Part shown: positions 15,535-24,252 of the stretch, piece after piece
Position numbering within the stretch: the stretch's first letter is position 1
How the letters are laid out: the number at the start of each line of letters is the position of its first letter
From: Prochlorococcus sp. AG-347-I21
GTDB lineage: Bacteria > Cyanobacteriota > Cyanobacteriia > PCC-6307 > Cyanobiaceae
Reading direction: 5' to 3'
DNA: 33,797 nt
Assembly (NCBI GenBank): GCA_003279055.1
Contig: QCBP01000011.1
Coordinates: 1-33,797 of the forward strand
Notes under the pieces: model-generated
The model's input: only the letters and a program-made list of their open reading frames with translations
Databases searched by the model: none
What the model was told of the DNA's origin: nothing
Made by a program: the position numbers and the translations under genes

Positions 15535-16443
15535 ATGAAATATACAATAGGTCATATGCAAGATAAAAATCGACAAATTAAATTAAGTACTTTTTTTGAA
15601 TTATTAAGGTGGAATAAGCCGACTGGAAGAATGATCTTACTTATTCCTGCTGGATGGAGTTTATATTTAACCCCAGAAGCTAATCCAACATTTTTAATGT
15701 TGCTAAGAATAATACTGGGAGGACTACTAGTAAGTGGATTAGGCTGCGTGGCTAATGATATTTGGGACAAAAAAATTGATCAAAGAGTTTTTAGGACAAA
15801 AAATAGACCTCTAGCTGCAAATAAAATCGGTCTTAAAACAGCTTATTCAATTCTTTTCTTTTTAATTTTATGTAGCTTCTTTTTGACTTTGTCACTACCT
15901 CAGCCTGGAAGAATCCTATCCATTTCACTTGCTTTTTTAGCTTTACCTATTATTTTAATTTATCCTTCTGCCAAAAGATGGTTTAAATATCCTCAATTAA
16001 TCTTATCCATATGCTGGGGTTTTGCTGTCTTAATTCCCTGGGCTGCAAATGAAGGCAATTTAAATAGTATTGTTTTATTATTTTGCTGGCTAGCTACCAT
16101 TTTTTGGACTTTTGGCTTTGACACGATTTATGCTTTAGCAGATAAAAAATATGATATCAAAATTGGAATAAATAGTTCCGCTGTTAACCTCCAGAACAAT
16201 ACAAGAATAACTATTCAAATTTGCTATTTTTTAACTTCTTGTTTTCTCGCATTATGCGGATTTATTAATCAAATGGATTTTATTTTTTGGCCAATTTGGC
16301 TTACAACGTCAATCTTAATGCAGAGAGATATACTGAAAGTATTTCCTGAGGAAAAGCAATCAATAAAAAATATTGGGAATCACTTCAAAAATCAATCAAT
16401 TTATGGAGGAGTCCTTTTATTAGGAATAATTATTGCCTCATAA
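15535..16443 (+). CDS. ubiA: UbiA-family 4-hydroxybenzoate polyprenyltransferase
   Basis: Membrane prenyltransferase that in cyanobacteria condenses 4-hydroxybenzoate with a long polyprenyl diphosphate in plastoquinone synthesis. It has 302 residues and about eight or nine membrane segments. The first Asp-rich motif NDIWDKKID (74-82) precedes the conserved RTKNRPLAA. The second motif, DTIYALADKKYD, is at 196-207. Both bind the magnesium diphosphate. The ATG at 15535 fits a promoter at 15484-15512; an internal ATG at 15556 (MQDKNRQIKL) is an alternative. The LD-carboxypeptidase gene follows by 9 bases. Confidence 0.94.
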   Translation: MKYTIGHMQDKNRQIKLSTFFELLRWNKPTGRMILLIPAGWSLYLTPEANPTFLMLLRIILGGLLVSGLGCVANDIWDKKIDQRVFRTKNRPLAANKIGLKTAYSILFFLILCSFFLTLSLPQPGRILSISLAFLALPIILIYPSAKRWFKYPQLILSICWGFAVLIPWAANEGNLNSIVLLFCWLATIFWTFGFDTIYALADKKYDIKIGINSSAVNLQNNTRITIQICYFLTSCFLALCGFINQMDFIFWPIWLTTSILMQRDILKVFPEEKQSIKNIGNHFKNQSIYGGVLLLGIIIAS

Positions 16444-16452
16444 GTTCTAAAT

Positions 16453-17322
16453 ATGTTTTTTAGATTAAAAAAAGGGGATCTAATAGATATTTTAGCTCCG
16501 GGCTCCTTTATTGATGAAGACGCAAATTTTCAAAAAGGTATAGAAATCTTAAAAAACTGGGGCTTGGAAATTAATGAAAATAATTCTCTATCAAAAAAAT
16601 TTGGTTATTTTGCAGGTGATGATTTAACTAGATTCGAAGAACTGGAAAAAGCACAAAATAGTAAGTTAATCATTTTTGCAAAAGGTGGGTGGGGTTCAGC
16701 AAGACTATTAGAAAAAAACCCTTCTTGGCAGAATGGTTTAATGCTTGGATTCTCAGATACATGTTCTTTACTCCTATCTAAATATTCTCAAGGATTTATA
16801 GGTTCTATTCATGGGCCCATGGTTACTGGCCTTTTTAAAGAGCCAGAGTGGAGTCTTGAAAGATTAAGAAATTTACTTTTTGAGGGATATGTTGCGGACA
16901 TACGAGGAATTCCTTTAAGAGGTGGGAAAGCTAAAGGAGAAATTTTAGTTTCTAACTTAACTATTGCTACTTTTTTAATTGGTACTGATCACTTTCCAGA
17001 TTGCAAAGGGAAAATAATAATTTTTGAAGATATTAATGAAGATATTTATAAAATTGATCGCATGTTGACTTACCTCAGAATGACTAAAACACTTACTGAA
17101 ATTGCTGGCATTGGATTCGGAAGTTTTTCTAATGATTCCTGCGACCTTGAATGGAAAGATTTACTCAAAAACTGCATTATTGAAAGACTCCAAGAGTTTG
17201 ATTTTCCTATTCTTTTTGACCTCCCAATAGGCCACAGATCGGGAAATGCTTGCATTCCTTTAGGATACGAAGCCACCTTAAATGGTGATGATGGCATTCT
17301 TAGTATCGATTCACCTTTTTAA
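16453..17322 (+). CDS. ldcA: LD-carboxypeptidase (peptidase family S66)
   Basis: A serine peptidase of the murein tetrapeptide carboxypeptidase family, which removes the terminal D-alanine from recycled cell-wall tetrapeptides in the cytoplasm. It has 289 residues. The catalytic triad is visible: nucleophile Ser101 in GFSDTCSLL, Glu192 in IFEDINED, and His261 in LPIGHRSGN. FAKGGWGSARLLE (75-87) and SIHGPMVTG (118-126) are also family features. Some S66 members act on other substrates (microcin immunity type), so the exact substrate is inferred. Its stop directly abuts the ispD stop on the opposite strand. Confidence 0.92.
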   Translation: MFFRLKKGDLIDILAPGSFIDEDANFQKGIEILKNWGLEINENNSLSKKFGYFAGDDLTRFEELEKAQNSKLIIFAKGGWGSARLLEKNPSWQNGLMLGFSDTCSLLLSKYSQGFIGSIHGPMVTGLFKEPEWSLERLRNLLFEGYVADIRGIPLRGGKAKGEILVSNLTIATFLIGTDHFPDCKGKIIIFEDINEDIYKIDRMLTYLRMTKTLTEIAGIGFGSFSNDSCDLEWKDLLKNCIIERLQEFDFPILFDLPIGHRSGNACIPLGYEATLNGDDGILSIDSPF

Positions 17323-17994
17323 CTAGGGGTTCTTCACAAAAAGTTTTGCTATTTTCAAATCAATAGGGGATGTAATTTTTATATTTGAATAAGTTCCTTC
17401 AATAATCTTCACTTTCCAATTAAGCATTTCGAATAGTGAGGCATCATCTGTGACATTCCAGTTTTTATCAATTGCCATCTTATGAGCTTTTTTTAATCTA
17501 TCTACTAAAAAGCCCTGAGGAGTTTGCGCTGCCCATAAATAATTTCTATCTGGTGTTTCTTTAATAAAACCTTCATTATCAACAATCTTTATTGTGTCAG
17601 TTACTTTAGTAGCCAAAATTACTGCTTCATTTTCATCTAATTGCTTGGCACAAAGGTCTATCAATTCAGGATTAATTAGACATCTAGCTCCATCATGTAT
17701 CAAAACTTTTTCAGCATCTTTTGGCAGCGCTTTTAAACCATTAAAAACCGACTGTTGTCTGGTATCACCACCATTAATCCAATGAACTTTATGGGCAAAA
17801 TCCTTTGTTGAATTTAATAATAAATTTTTATCTTTCGGTTGACCAATTATTCCAACCCAATTTGTTGAGCTCGCAGAAAAAACAGATTTAAGTGTCCAAT
17901 AAATCAAAGACTCTCCCTCTAAATCAATAAGTAATTTATTTTTTCCAGCTTTCATTCTGCTACCGCTCCCTGCAGCTGGTATTAAAAAGTGCAC
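17323..17994 (-). CDS. ispD: 2-C-methyl-D-erythritol 4-phosphate cytidylyltransferase
   Basis: Third step of the MEP isoprenoid route, making CDP-methylerythritol from MEP and CTP in the cytoplasm. It has 223 residues. The nucleotide-binding start [10 protein letters not shown] (5-14) is followed by [42 protein letters not shown] and the MEP-binding [11 protein letters not shown]. The end [10 protein letters not shown] is typical. The start codon is GTG at 17992-17994, immediately before [10 protein letters not shown]; no better start is near. The products feed carotenoids, phytol and plastoquinone. Confidence 0.96.
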   Translation of the reverse strand: MHFLIPAAGSGSRMKAGKNKLLIDLEGESLIYWTLKSVFSASSTNWVGIIGQPKDKNLLLNSTKDFAHKVHWINGGDTRQQSVFNGLKALPKDAEKVLIHDGARCLINPELIDLCAKQLDENEAVILATKVTDTIKIVDNEGFIKETPDRNYLWAAQTPQGFLVDRLKKAHKMAIDKNWNVTDDASLFEMLNWKVKIIEGTYSNIKITSPIDLKIAKLFVKNP

Positions 17995-18086
17995 AATAGA
18001 AGGTCTTAATATTTTCTAGACAATTATAAATAAAAGCAATATCTTTACACAAATAGTACTACGATTGAAAATTATAAAATTTCATA

Positions 18087-18836
18087 ATGTCCAATACAGA
18101 TTCATTATCAGGCAAAGTTGCTTTAATCACTGGAGCTAGCAGAGGAATTGGTAAAGAAATTGCTTTAGAACTAAGTCGCTTTGGAGCAGAAGTTTTTATT
18201 AATTACTCTTCTTCTGATGAAAAGGCTGAAGAAGTTGTAAATTCAATAAAAAATTCAGGAGGTAAAGCTCATAAATTAAAATTCGATGTTTCAAAAGAGG
18301 AGTCTGTCAGTTCAGCTTTTGAAGAAATCATAAAAATTAATGGCTCCATTGATATTCTTATTAACAATGCTGGTATTACTCGAGATGGACTATTGATGAG
18401 AATGAAATCGGAACAATGGGATGATGTATTAAATACAAACTTAAAAGGGGTTTTTCTTTGTACAAAATATGCTTCAAAATTTATGATGAAAAAAAGAAGT
18501 GGTAGTATCGTAAATATTTCATCCGTTGTTGGAATAATTGGTAATCCCGGTCAAGCAAATTATTCTGCAGCCAAAGCTGGCGTTATTGGATTCACCAAAA
18601 CTTGCGCTAAAGAATTTGCTTCAAGAGGTATAAACGTAAATGCAATAGCTCCAGGCTTTATAGAAACAGAAATGACTGAAAAACTTAATACTGAAGAGAT
18701 ACTTAAAGTGATCCCTTTAGGGAAATTAGGAAGTTGTACTCAAATTGCAAACTTAGTTTCATTCTTAGTTTCAAGTGATGCAGGAAGGTACATTACAGGT
18801 CAGACAATCAGTATAGACGGAGGTATGAGTATTTAA
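18087..18836 (+). CDS. fabG: 3-oxoacyl-ACP reductase FabG
   Basis: NADPH-dependent reductase of the first reduction in fatty-acid elongation, in the cytoplasm. It has 249 residues and is a classical short-chain dehydrogenase. The cofactor motif TGASRGIG is at 15-22 and NNAG at 93-96. The catalytic residues are Ser146, Tyr159 and Lys163 (NISSVVG and YSAAK). MRMKSEQWDDVLNTNLKGVF, INVNAIAPGFIETEMT and the end ITGQTISIDGGM are FabG hallmarks. Divergent from ispD; the stop abuts the stop of the small minus-strand gene at 18837. Confidence 0.97.
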   Translation: MSNTDSLSGKVALITGASRGIGKEIALELSRFGAEVFINYSSSDEKAEEVVNSIKNSGGKAHKLKFDVSKEESVSSAFEEIIKINGSIDILINNAGITRDGLLMRMKSEQWDDVLNTNLKGVFLCTKYASKFMMKKRSGSIVNISSVVGIIGNPGQANYSAAKAGVIGFTKTCAKEFASRGINVNAIAPGFIETEMTEKLNTEEILKVIPLGKLGSCTQIANLVSFLVSSDAGRYITGQTISIDGGMSI

Positions 18837-19016
18837 TTATGTACTTTCGTAAGGCTGGCCCAATTCATCTCTTAACCTTCTAATTTTTTGTAAAAGTTTT
18901 AGCCTTCGACTTCTAGCAGTTAATGTCAAGAAAAATCTTAAAGGAAAGTATATTAGTGTCATAGCAATCGCGAGGATTGCAGTAAGAGTAAAAATAAGAT
19001 TATTTGTTTCTTCCAT
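18837..19016 (-). CDS. Small one-helix membrane protein, unknown
   Basis: A 59-residue protein read from ATG 19014-19016 on the minus strand. Residues 6-28 (NLIFTLTAILAIAMTLIYF) are a membrane helix. The rest is strongly basic and probably cytoplasmic or stromal (ARSRRLKLLQKIRRLRDELG). The stop is immediately beside the fabG stop. I see no known family. Clean codon use and the perfect fit between fabG and groEL make it a likely real gene. It faces away from groEL, 132 bases apart. Confidence 0.7.
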   Translation of the reverse strand: MEETNNLIFTLTAILAIAMTLIYFPLRFFLTLTARSRRLKLLQKIRRLRDELGQPYEST

Positions 19017-19107
19017 AACTTAAAGATACTCTTATTTGAGTTAATTTGTATGTCTCATTAAAAAGAAATTCGGCTTTCCCCACTTAATTAAATATCCCTT
19101 AAAAATG

Positions 19108-19127
19108 ATTCTATGGGAGATTAGAAT
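19108..19127 (+). promoter_or_regulatory. groEL upstream inverted repeat overlapping a -10-like box
   Basis: ATTCTA (19108-19113) and TAGAAT (19122-19127) form an inverted repeat with an 8-base centre. TAGAAT also resembles a -10 box, with TTAAAA 17 bases upstream, placing a start near 19134. No CIRCE element (TTAGCACTC-N9-GAGTGCTAA) is present. Operator function is inference. Confidence 0.35.
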
Positions 19128-19148
19128 AGGAATAAAGATTGAGTAAAC

Positions 19149-20879
19149 ATGGCCAAACAGTTAAGTTTTTCTAATGAGTCAAGAGAAGCGCTAGAAAAAG
19201 GTGTGAATTTCGTAGCTAATGCTGTAAAGGTTACTATTGGGCCAAAAGCAAAAAACGTTGTAATAGAGAAGAAATTTGGTTCACCAGATATAGTAAGAGA
19301 TGGATCTACAGTTGCTAAAGAGATCGAAATTGAAAACCCTATCTCTAATTTAGGTGCGAAATTAATAGAACAAGTTGCATCCAAGACAAAAGAGAGTGCT
19401 GGTGATGGAACAACAACAGCAACCATTTTGACTCAGAAAATGGTTCAGGAGGGATTGAAAAATATTGCTTCTGGCGCAAACCCTATGGAGTTAAAAAAAG
19501 GTATGGAGGCAGGCCTATCTTTTGTCTTAGAAAAATTAAGTTCCAAAAGTATTTCATTAAGTGGTTCTGACATCCAAAAAGTTGCAACAGTTAGTGCTGG
19601 AGGTGATGAAGAAATTGGATCTATAATTTCGAAAGCAATGGATATTGTTACTTCAGATGGTGTAATAACTGTCGAAGAATCGCAATCATTAGAAACAGAA
19701 TTAGATATAACTGAAGGTATGTCTTTTGATAGAGGTTATAGTTCTCCATATTTTGTAACAGACCAAGAAAGACAAGTTTGCGAACTTGATAATCCTAAAA
19801 TATTAATAACTGATCAAAAAGTCTCAACTTTAGTTGATCTAGTTCCAATACTTGAAGAAATTCAGAAGTCAGGATCACCTTTTCTAATTCTTGCTGAAGA
19901 TATCGAAGGAGAGGCTTTAACTACTCTGGTTTTAAACAAGAATAGTGGGGTTTTAAATGTTGCTTCCGTAAGGGCTCCGTTATTTGGTGAAAGAAGAAAA
20001 GCTGCCCTCGAAGATATTGCAATTCTTACAGGGGCTAAGTTAATTAGTGAAGATAAATCGATGACACTTGATAAAGTATCGATTAATGATTTAGGTAAAG
20101 CAAAAAAAATAACTATCACAAAGGACAAGACTACAATTGTTGCCTTCGAAGACACTAAAGATTTAGTTAAAGCGAGAGTAGAGAAATTAAAGAGAGAAGT
20201 TAATATAACTGAATCTGAGTATGATCAAGATAAAATCAATGAAAGGATAGCCAAATTAGCTGGAGGAGTAGCTCTTATCAAAGTAGGAGCTGCCACAGAA
20301 ACAGAGATGAAGTATAAAAAGTTGAGAATCGAAGATTCCCTTAATGCTACGAAAGCTGCTATTGAAGAGGGTGTTGTTTCTGGAGGAGGACAAACTTTAA
20401 TTGAAATATCAGATGACCTTTTAAATTTAAGTGAAACATCTTCAGATGATTTAAGAACAGGGATAAATATAGTCAAAGAAGCTCTCTTGGAACCCACCAA
20501 ACAAATAGCAAAAAATGCTGGTTTTAATGGAGATGTAGTTGTCGCTGAAATTAAAAGACTTAACAAAGGCTTTAATGCTAATTCAGGAAAATATGAGGAT
20601 TTAAAAGATTCAGGGATATTAGATCCAACCAAAGTAATAAGATTAGCTCTTCAAGATTCAGTATCTATTGCAGCTATGCTTCTCACAACAGAAGTTGCGA
20701 TGGCGGACATTCCAGAGCCTGAAGCCGCAGCTCCTGGAGGACCAGGTGGAGATCCAATGGGAGGAATGGGAGGAATGGGTGGCATGGGAATGCCAGGAAT
20801 GGGTGGCATGGGAATGCCAGGAATGGGTGGCATGGGAATGCCAGGAATGGGTGGCATGGGAATGCCAGGTATGATGTAA
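19149..20879 (+). CDS. groL: Chaperonin GroEL (orphan copy with GGM tail)
   Basis: 60-kDa chaperonin that folds proteins in an ATP-driven double ring. It has 576 residues, about 30 more than E. coli GroEL. The ATP-site [13 protein letters not shown] (about 78-90), the initial [30 protein letters not shown] and the equatorial C-terminal region are standard. The extra length is a C-terminal Gly-Gly-Met tail with four exact copies of the unit GMGGMGMP (residues 542-573). No groES lies next to it, which fits the second, stand-alone cyanobacterial groEL. The start has no Shine-Dalgarno. Confidence 0.97.
   Translation: MAKQLSFSNESREALEKGVNFVANAVKVTIGPKAKNVVIEKKFGSPDIVRDGSTVAKEIEIENPISNLGAKLIEQVASKTKESAGDGTTTATILTQKMVQEGLKNIASGANPMELKKGMEAGLSFVLEKLSSKSISLSGSDIQKVATVSAGGDEEIGSIISKAMDIVTSDGVITVEESQSLETELDITEGMSFDRGYSSPYFVTDQERQVCELDNPKILITDQKVSTLVDLVPILEEIQKSGSPFLILAEDIEGEALTTLVLNKNSGVLNVASVRAPLFGERRKAALEDIAILTGAKLISEDKSMTLDKVSINDLGKAKKITITKDKTTIVAFEDTKDLVKARVEKLKREVNITESEYDQDKINERIAKLAGGVALIKVGAATETEMKYKKLRIEDSLNATKAAIEEGVVSGGGQTLIEISDDLLNLSETSSDDLRTGINIVKEALLEPTKQIAKNAGFNGDVVVAEIKRLNKGFNANSGKYEDLKDSGILDPTKVIRLALQDSVSIAAMLLTTEVAMADIPEPEAAAPGGPGGDPMGGMGGMGGMGMPGMGGMGMPGMGGMGMPGMGGMGMPGMM
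20772..20867 (+). repeat. Four identical 24-bp tandem repeats in the groEL tail
   Basis: The units start at 20772, 20796, 20820 and 20844. Each encodes GMGGMGMP and all four are identical at every base, synonymous positions included. This indicates recent duplication or repeat homogenisation by slippage or recombination. The reading frame is kept because the unit is a multiple of three. Confidence 0.95.
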
Positions 20880-20897
20880 AAGCTAACTAGCTTTTTT
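20878..20897. terminator. Hairpin terminator between groEL and the convergent gene
   Basis: AAAAGCT (20878-20884) pairs with AGCTTTT (20889-20895) around a 4-base loop, with more T to 20897. It overlaps the groEL stop region and the minus-strand stop (20883-20885), and can act in both directions. The stem is short, so strength is uncertain. Confidence 0.6.
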
Positions 20898-21314
20898 ATC
20901 GTTGTTAATCCACTTTCTTAAATTTTTAATATAAGGTAGGGGTAAATTTGGATTTTCAGTAAATTGATTTATTTTATTAGAATTTTGATTTTTGCTTGAT
21001 ATTGTATTTATGCTAGCGTTTTCCAGGGCATTTGATTCCCACTTTGTTTCTTCAATATTTTCAAAATTTTTTGATAATTCAAGCTTAATTTGTTCTTGAT
21101 TTTCTTCATGCACTTCATCAATTAAAGATGTATGTTCTTGGTTTTCTTCTTCACGTTGATTTTCTTTTTGTAGTGAACTATGGATTAATAAATCATTTAA
21201 TGAATCAATCCCAAATCTATGAACCCACTTAAGAACAACATTTTCTTTAAGCAAAAAATTATTTTCTAAAGAAGCTTGTTTAAAAACTTCTATTAAATGA
21301 TTTTTTAAAAGCAT
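20883..21314 (-). CDS. Unknown acidic Glu/Asn/Gln-rich protein
   Basis: A 143-residue soluble protein with no family that I recognise. It has three visible parts. Residues 1-46 form a hydrophobic-patterned, probably helical head (HLIEVFKQASLENNFLLKE, WVHRFGIDSLNDLLIHSSL). Residues about 47-120 are a low-complexity linker rich in Glu, Asn and Gln, with the near-repeats EEENQEHTS and HEENQEQIK. A basic end follows (LPLPYIKNLRKWINNDKKAS). It is the last gene of a minus-strand run after the ABC exporter genes, 7 bases behind the permease, so it may share their transcript. No signal peptide or membrane helix is seen. Confidence 0.75.
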   Translation of the reverse strand: MLLKNHLIEVFKQASLENNFLLKENVVLKWVHRFGIDSLNDLLIHSSLQKENQREEENQEHTSLIDEVHEENQEQIKLELSKNFENIEETKWESNALENASINTISSKNQNSNKINQFTENPNLPLPYIKNLRKWINNDKKAS

Positions 21315-21321
21315 AAAATTT

Positions 21322-22146
21322 CTAATTTAACTTTCTATTTAACAGAGGCCTTATAATAATCAAGGAAAAAACTGTTAAAGAAAATAAAATCGAGATACAA
21401 CTCTTACAAGTTAAATCACCATATGGGGCATGTAAAGCCACTAATTCTAAATCCATAGTTTGTGTATAGGCAGTCCTAATAGGTTCAATAGCAAAAGTTA
21501 ATGGATTTAATGAAGCTAACCAGCCCAGCCAATTTGGCATAAAAGAGATTGGAGCTAAAGCAGTACTTGCAAATAAAAGAGGTAAATTTATTACGAATAT
21601 AAGAGCGATTAATTCAATATGTCCCGGCAAAACAAAAGCTAAACATAAACTTATTGATGTCACAAAAAGAACTAATAAAATTAGTGTTGTAAATACAATT
21701 CCTAAACCATATAGGTTAGGCCATCCATAACCCAAAATGTATGAAACAATCATTATTACAATACTCTGAACAAAGCTCAAGATTGTTATGTAAAAGAAAG
21801 AAGATAAAACTATGGATAATCTGCTGGTTAAAGGAGCCACAAGTAATCTATTAAGGAATCCAAACTCTCTATCAAACATTAAAGGAAGACCAGAGTTTAG
21901 GGCTCCGCTAAAAGCAGTAAAAACAATAAGTCCTGCTCCTAAAAAATTTCCATAAGAATCAACTCCTGGTAAAAAACCTTCAGGAGCTTTAGAAAATAAT
22001 GCCCCAAATAAAAAAAGCCAAATTATTGGTTGTAATATTCCTGCTAAAAGAGTTGATGGTCTCCTTTTTAATTGAATAAATAATCTCTTTGTTAAGGCAA
22101 ATGTTTCTTGATATAAAAAAAATAAATTATACTGTTGTAATTCCAT
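21322..22146 (-). CDS. ABC-2 type transporter permease
   Basis: Membrane subunit of a two-gene ABC exporter. It has 274 residues with six hydrophobic segments in the ABC-2 pattern: an N-terminal cytoplasmic part (RLFIQLKRRPSTLLAGILQP), then PIIWLFLFGALF, and the conserved MFDREFGFLNRLLVAPLTSR loop. The end LASLNPLTFAIEPIRTAYTQ is also typical of the DrrB/NodJ-like family. Substrate unknown. It follows the ATPase gene by 48 bases and was probably co-transcribed with ctaA-ctaB. Confidence 0.9.
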   Translation of the reverse strand: MELQQYNLFFLYQETFALTKRLFIQLKRRPSTLLAGILQPIIWLFLFGALFSKAPEGFLPGVDSYGNFLGAGLIVFTAFSGALNSGLPLMFDREFGFLNRLLVAPLTSRLSIVLSSFFYITILSFVQSIVIMIVSYILGYGWPNLYGLGIVFTTLILLVLFVTSISLCLAFVLPGHIELIALIFVINLPLLFASTALAPISFMPNWLGWLASLNPLTFAIEPIRTAYTQTMDLELVALHAPYGDLTCKSCISILFSLTVFSLIIIRPLLNRKLN

Positions 22147-22194
22147 AATTAGCAGTAATTACTATTCATTATAGTTAGTTAACCAAAATTTTTT

Positions 22195-23211
22195 TTATCG
22201 CATTGATTGCTTTGATTCTTTTTTTAGGTCTCTTTTCCCTGCCATAGAAATTTCAGCATCCAATAATGTTTTCCCAGTTGCCTGAAGATATACATCATCC
22301 AAGCTTGGCTGACTTTGGGTAAGAGAAAAAATTTCAAACTTTGAGAAGGCCAATTCCACTTTTAGCTTCGTAAGTAAATCTTTTTGCTTATCTGCTACGA
22401 AATTTATCGAGAAACCTTGCGCTTCATTTATGATAATCTGACTAATTCCATCTATTGAAGATAAAATTTTACATATATTGTTTGCTTCTTCCTGATTACT
22501 AAATTCTCTTACTTTCAAAATTACTCTATCTCCTCCTAATTTATTTTTGAGCTCTGCAGGAGTCCCTTTTGCTATAACTCTTCCATCATCAATTATCACT
22601 AATCTGTCAGCCAATTTATCTATTTCATCAAGATAGTGACTACTTAAAATAATGGTCATTCCATTATTTCTCAAATCTTTCAAAAGTTGCCATATAATAT
22701 TCCTACTTTCAATATCTAAACCAACTGTAGGTTCATCCAAAATTAATACTTGCGGTAAATGTAAAAGTCCAGCTGCCAGATCTATTCTTCTTTTCATTCC
22801 CCCTGAATAAGTTCCGCACTTACGATCAATCCAATCATTCATTTCTAATTGATCTATTAATTTATTTATCCTTTCATATTTTTTATTTTTGTTGATGTGA
22901 TATAAATCTGATTGAAAATCCAAAAGCTCTCGTCCAGTTAATATTTTATCAAGTGCAATGTCTTGGGCAACATAACCAATTAATTCTCTAATTTTCCTTG
23001 AATTTTTTATCAGATTAATATTATTTACAAAAACTTCTCCACTATCAGGCTCTATTAAAGTAGCGAGTATTTTTATTAGTGTTGATTTGCCAGCACCATT
23101 TGGACCTAGTATTCCGAATAATGTGCCAGCTTCAATTTCCATTGATAAATTTTTTAATGCATTGATATCTGAATAAGATTTTGAGAGCCCTTTAACTTTT
23201 ATATAATTCAT
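22195..23211 (-). CDS. ABC exporter ATP-binding protein (DrrA-like)
   Basis: ATPase subunit partnering the permease just downstream. From the ATG at 23209-23211 it has 338 residues; a TTG directly before it could add one. Walker A GPNGAGKST is at 36-44, the Q loop is in VAQDIALD, the signature YSGGMKRR is at 135-142, and Walker B is LILDEP at about 156-161, followed by a D-loop GLD and the H-loop SSHYLDE. The C-terminal 120 residues are the extra domain seen in DrrA-type exporter ATPases (DDVYLQATGKTL near the end). The exported substrate is unknown. Confidence 0.92.
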   Translation of the reverse strand: MNYIKVKGLSKSYSDINALKNLSMEIEAGTLFGILGPNGAGKSTLIKILATLIEPDSGEVFVNNINLIKNSRKIRELIGYVAQDIALDKILTGRELLDFQSDLYHINKNKKYERINKLIDQLEMNDWIDRKCGTYSGGMKRRIDLAAGLLHLPQVLILDEPTVGLDIESRNIIWQLLKDLRNNGMTIILSSHYLDEIDKLADRLVIIDDGRVIAKGTPAELKNKLGGDRVILKVREFSNQEEANNICKILSSIDGISQIIINEAQGFSINFVADKQKDLLTKLKVELAFSKFEIFSLTQSQPSLDDVYLQATGKTLLDAEISMAGKRDLKKESKQSMR

Positions 23212-23250
23212 CAAACTTACTATTTACTTAAAAAACATTTTACATCTAAT

Positions 23251-24252
23251 TTAATTACTAAGCAGGGATACGATAGATAAAAATATTTGCATAGATTGCT
23301 GTTCAAATTCTACGGATAGTTGGGTCCTGGAAATTAATAACAAAAGACAAATGCCAAACATGTAGAGAATAGACCACCTAAAAAGAGACTTTGCTCGTGA
23401 AAGATCATCAGGAGATTTCTTTAATTCATTTATTAATTGCAAAAGTCTTCCATTAAATGGCAATAACATAATTCCGTATAAGAAACCCCCTTCAGGTAAA
23501 GCAAAGACTCCCATAATACTCATTAAAACTGTTGCCCATCCGTAACGAGAAATCGCTTTAGCAGTAAAAACAGATCCTTTAACAGAAGGGAGCATAGGAA
23601 TACCAACAGATGCGTAATCATCCTTCAACAAAATTGCAAGTGCCCAAAAATGAGCTGGGGTCCATAACATTACTAAACCAAACAACCACCAACCACTAAG
23701 ACCTACATGCCCTGTGGCAGCAGACGCTCCAACTAAGGGCGGTATCGCACCAGCAACTCCTCCGAAAACAATATTTTTTGTTGTACGAGGTTTCAAAATA
23801 ACTGTATATAAAATTACGTAGCTAAATAAACCAAGAAGAGTTAAACCCGCAGCCAAATAATTTACACCACTTACTAAAAGCATCGAAGCTGCCAAAGTAC
23901 ATGATACAGCGGCTAAAAATACAGTCTGAGATGACAACTTTCCTGCTGGCAAGGCTCTTTTGCTAGTTCTTGTCATCCTCTTATCTAATTCCATTTCCCA
24001 CAAGCAATTAAGAGCTCCTGCTGCTGCTGCTGCCAAAGCGCCTCCTCCTAAAGTGCAGATAAGTTTCGGGGAAGACAAAGGCCATTCTTCTGTTAAAGCC
24101 ATTCCTCCCAAAGTTGTCGCCAGTAATAGTGGGATTAATCTAGGTTTTGCTACTTCAAGCCAGGGCGGCAAAGTTAATCTTTTTCTTGAAGGTACAACTT
24201 CATCCCTAATTGAAGATTTATAGTTCAAGTTTTCTAAGTTACTACTGTTCAT
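23251..24252 (-). CDS. ctaB: Protoheme IX farnesyltransferase (heme O synthase)
   Basis: Membrane enzyme that adds farnesyl to heme B, giving heme O for the terminal oxidase. It has 333 residues and about eight or nine membrane helices of the UbiA fold. The first metal-diphosphate motif is NCLWEMELD (82-90), where the middle acidic residue is Glu86 rather than the usual Asp, followed by [14 protein letters not shown]. The second motif region [15 protein letters not shown] and [13 protein letters not shown] are standard. The start ATG overlaps the ctaA stop by 4 bases. Heme O is then oxidised by CtaA. Confidence 0.96.
   Translation of the reverse strand: MNSSNLENLNYKSSIRDEVVPSRKRLTLPPWLEVAKPRLIPLLLATTLGGMALTEEWPLSSPKLICTLGGGALAAAAAGALNCLWEMELDKRMTRTSKRALPAGKLSSQTVFLAAVSCTLAASMLLVSGVNYLAAGLTLLGLFSYVILYTVILKPRTTKNIVFGGVAGAIPPLVGASAATGHVGLSGWWLFGLVMLWTPAHFWALAILLKDDYASVGIPMLPSVKGSVFTAKAISRYGWATVLMSIMGVFALPEGGFLYGIMLLPFNGRLLQLINELKKSPDDLSRAKSLFRWSILYMFGICLLLLISRTQLSVEFEQQSMQIFLSIVSLLSN

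Noticed and set aside
20651-20857. A proline-rich open frame opposite the groEL tail
   Set aside because: It is the reverse complement of the GGM repeats; the repeated Pro-Ile-Pro pattern follows automatically from the tandem units.
20772-20867. Repeats considered as a CRISPR array
   Set aside because: The units are contiguous, have no spacers and are in frame inside groEL.
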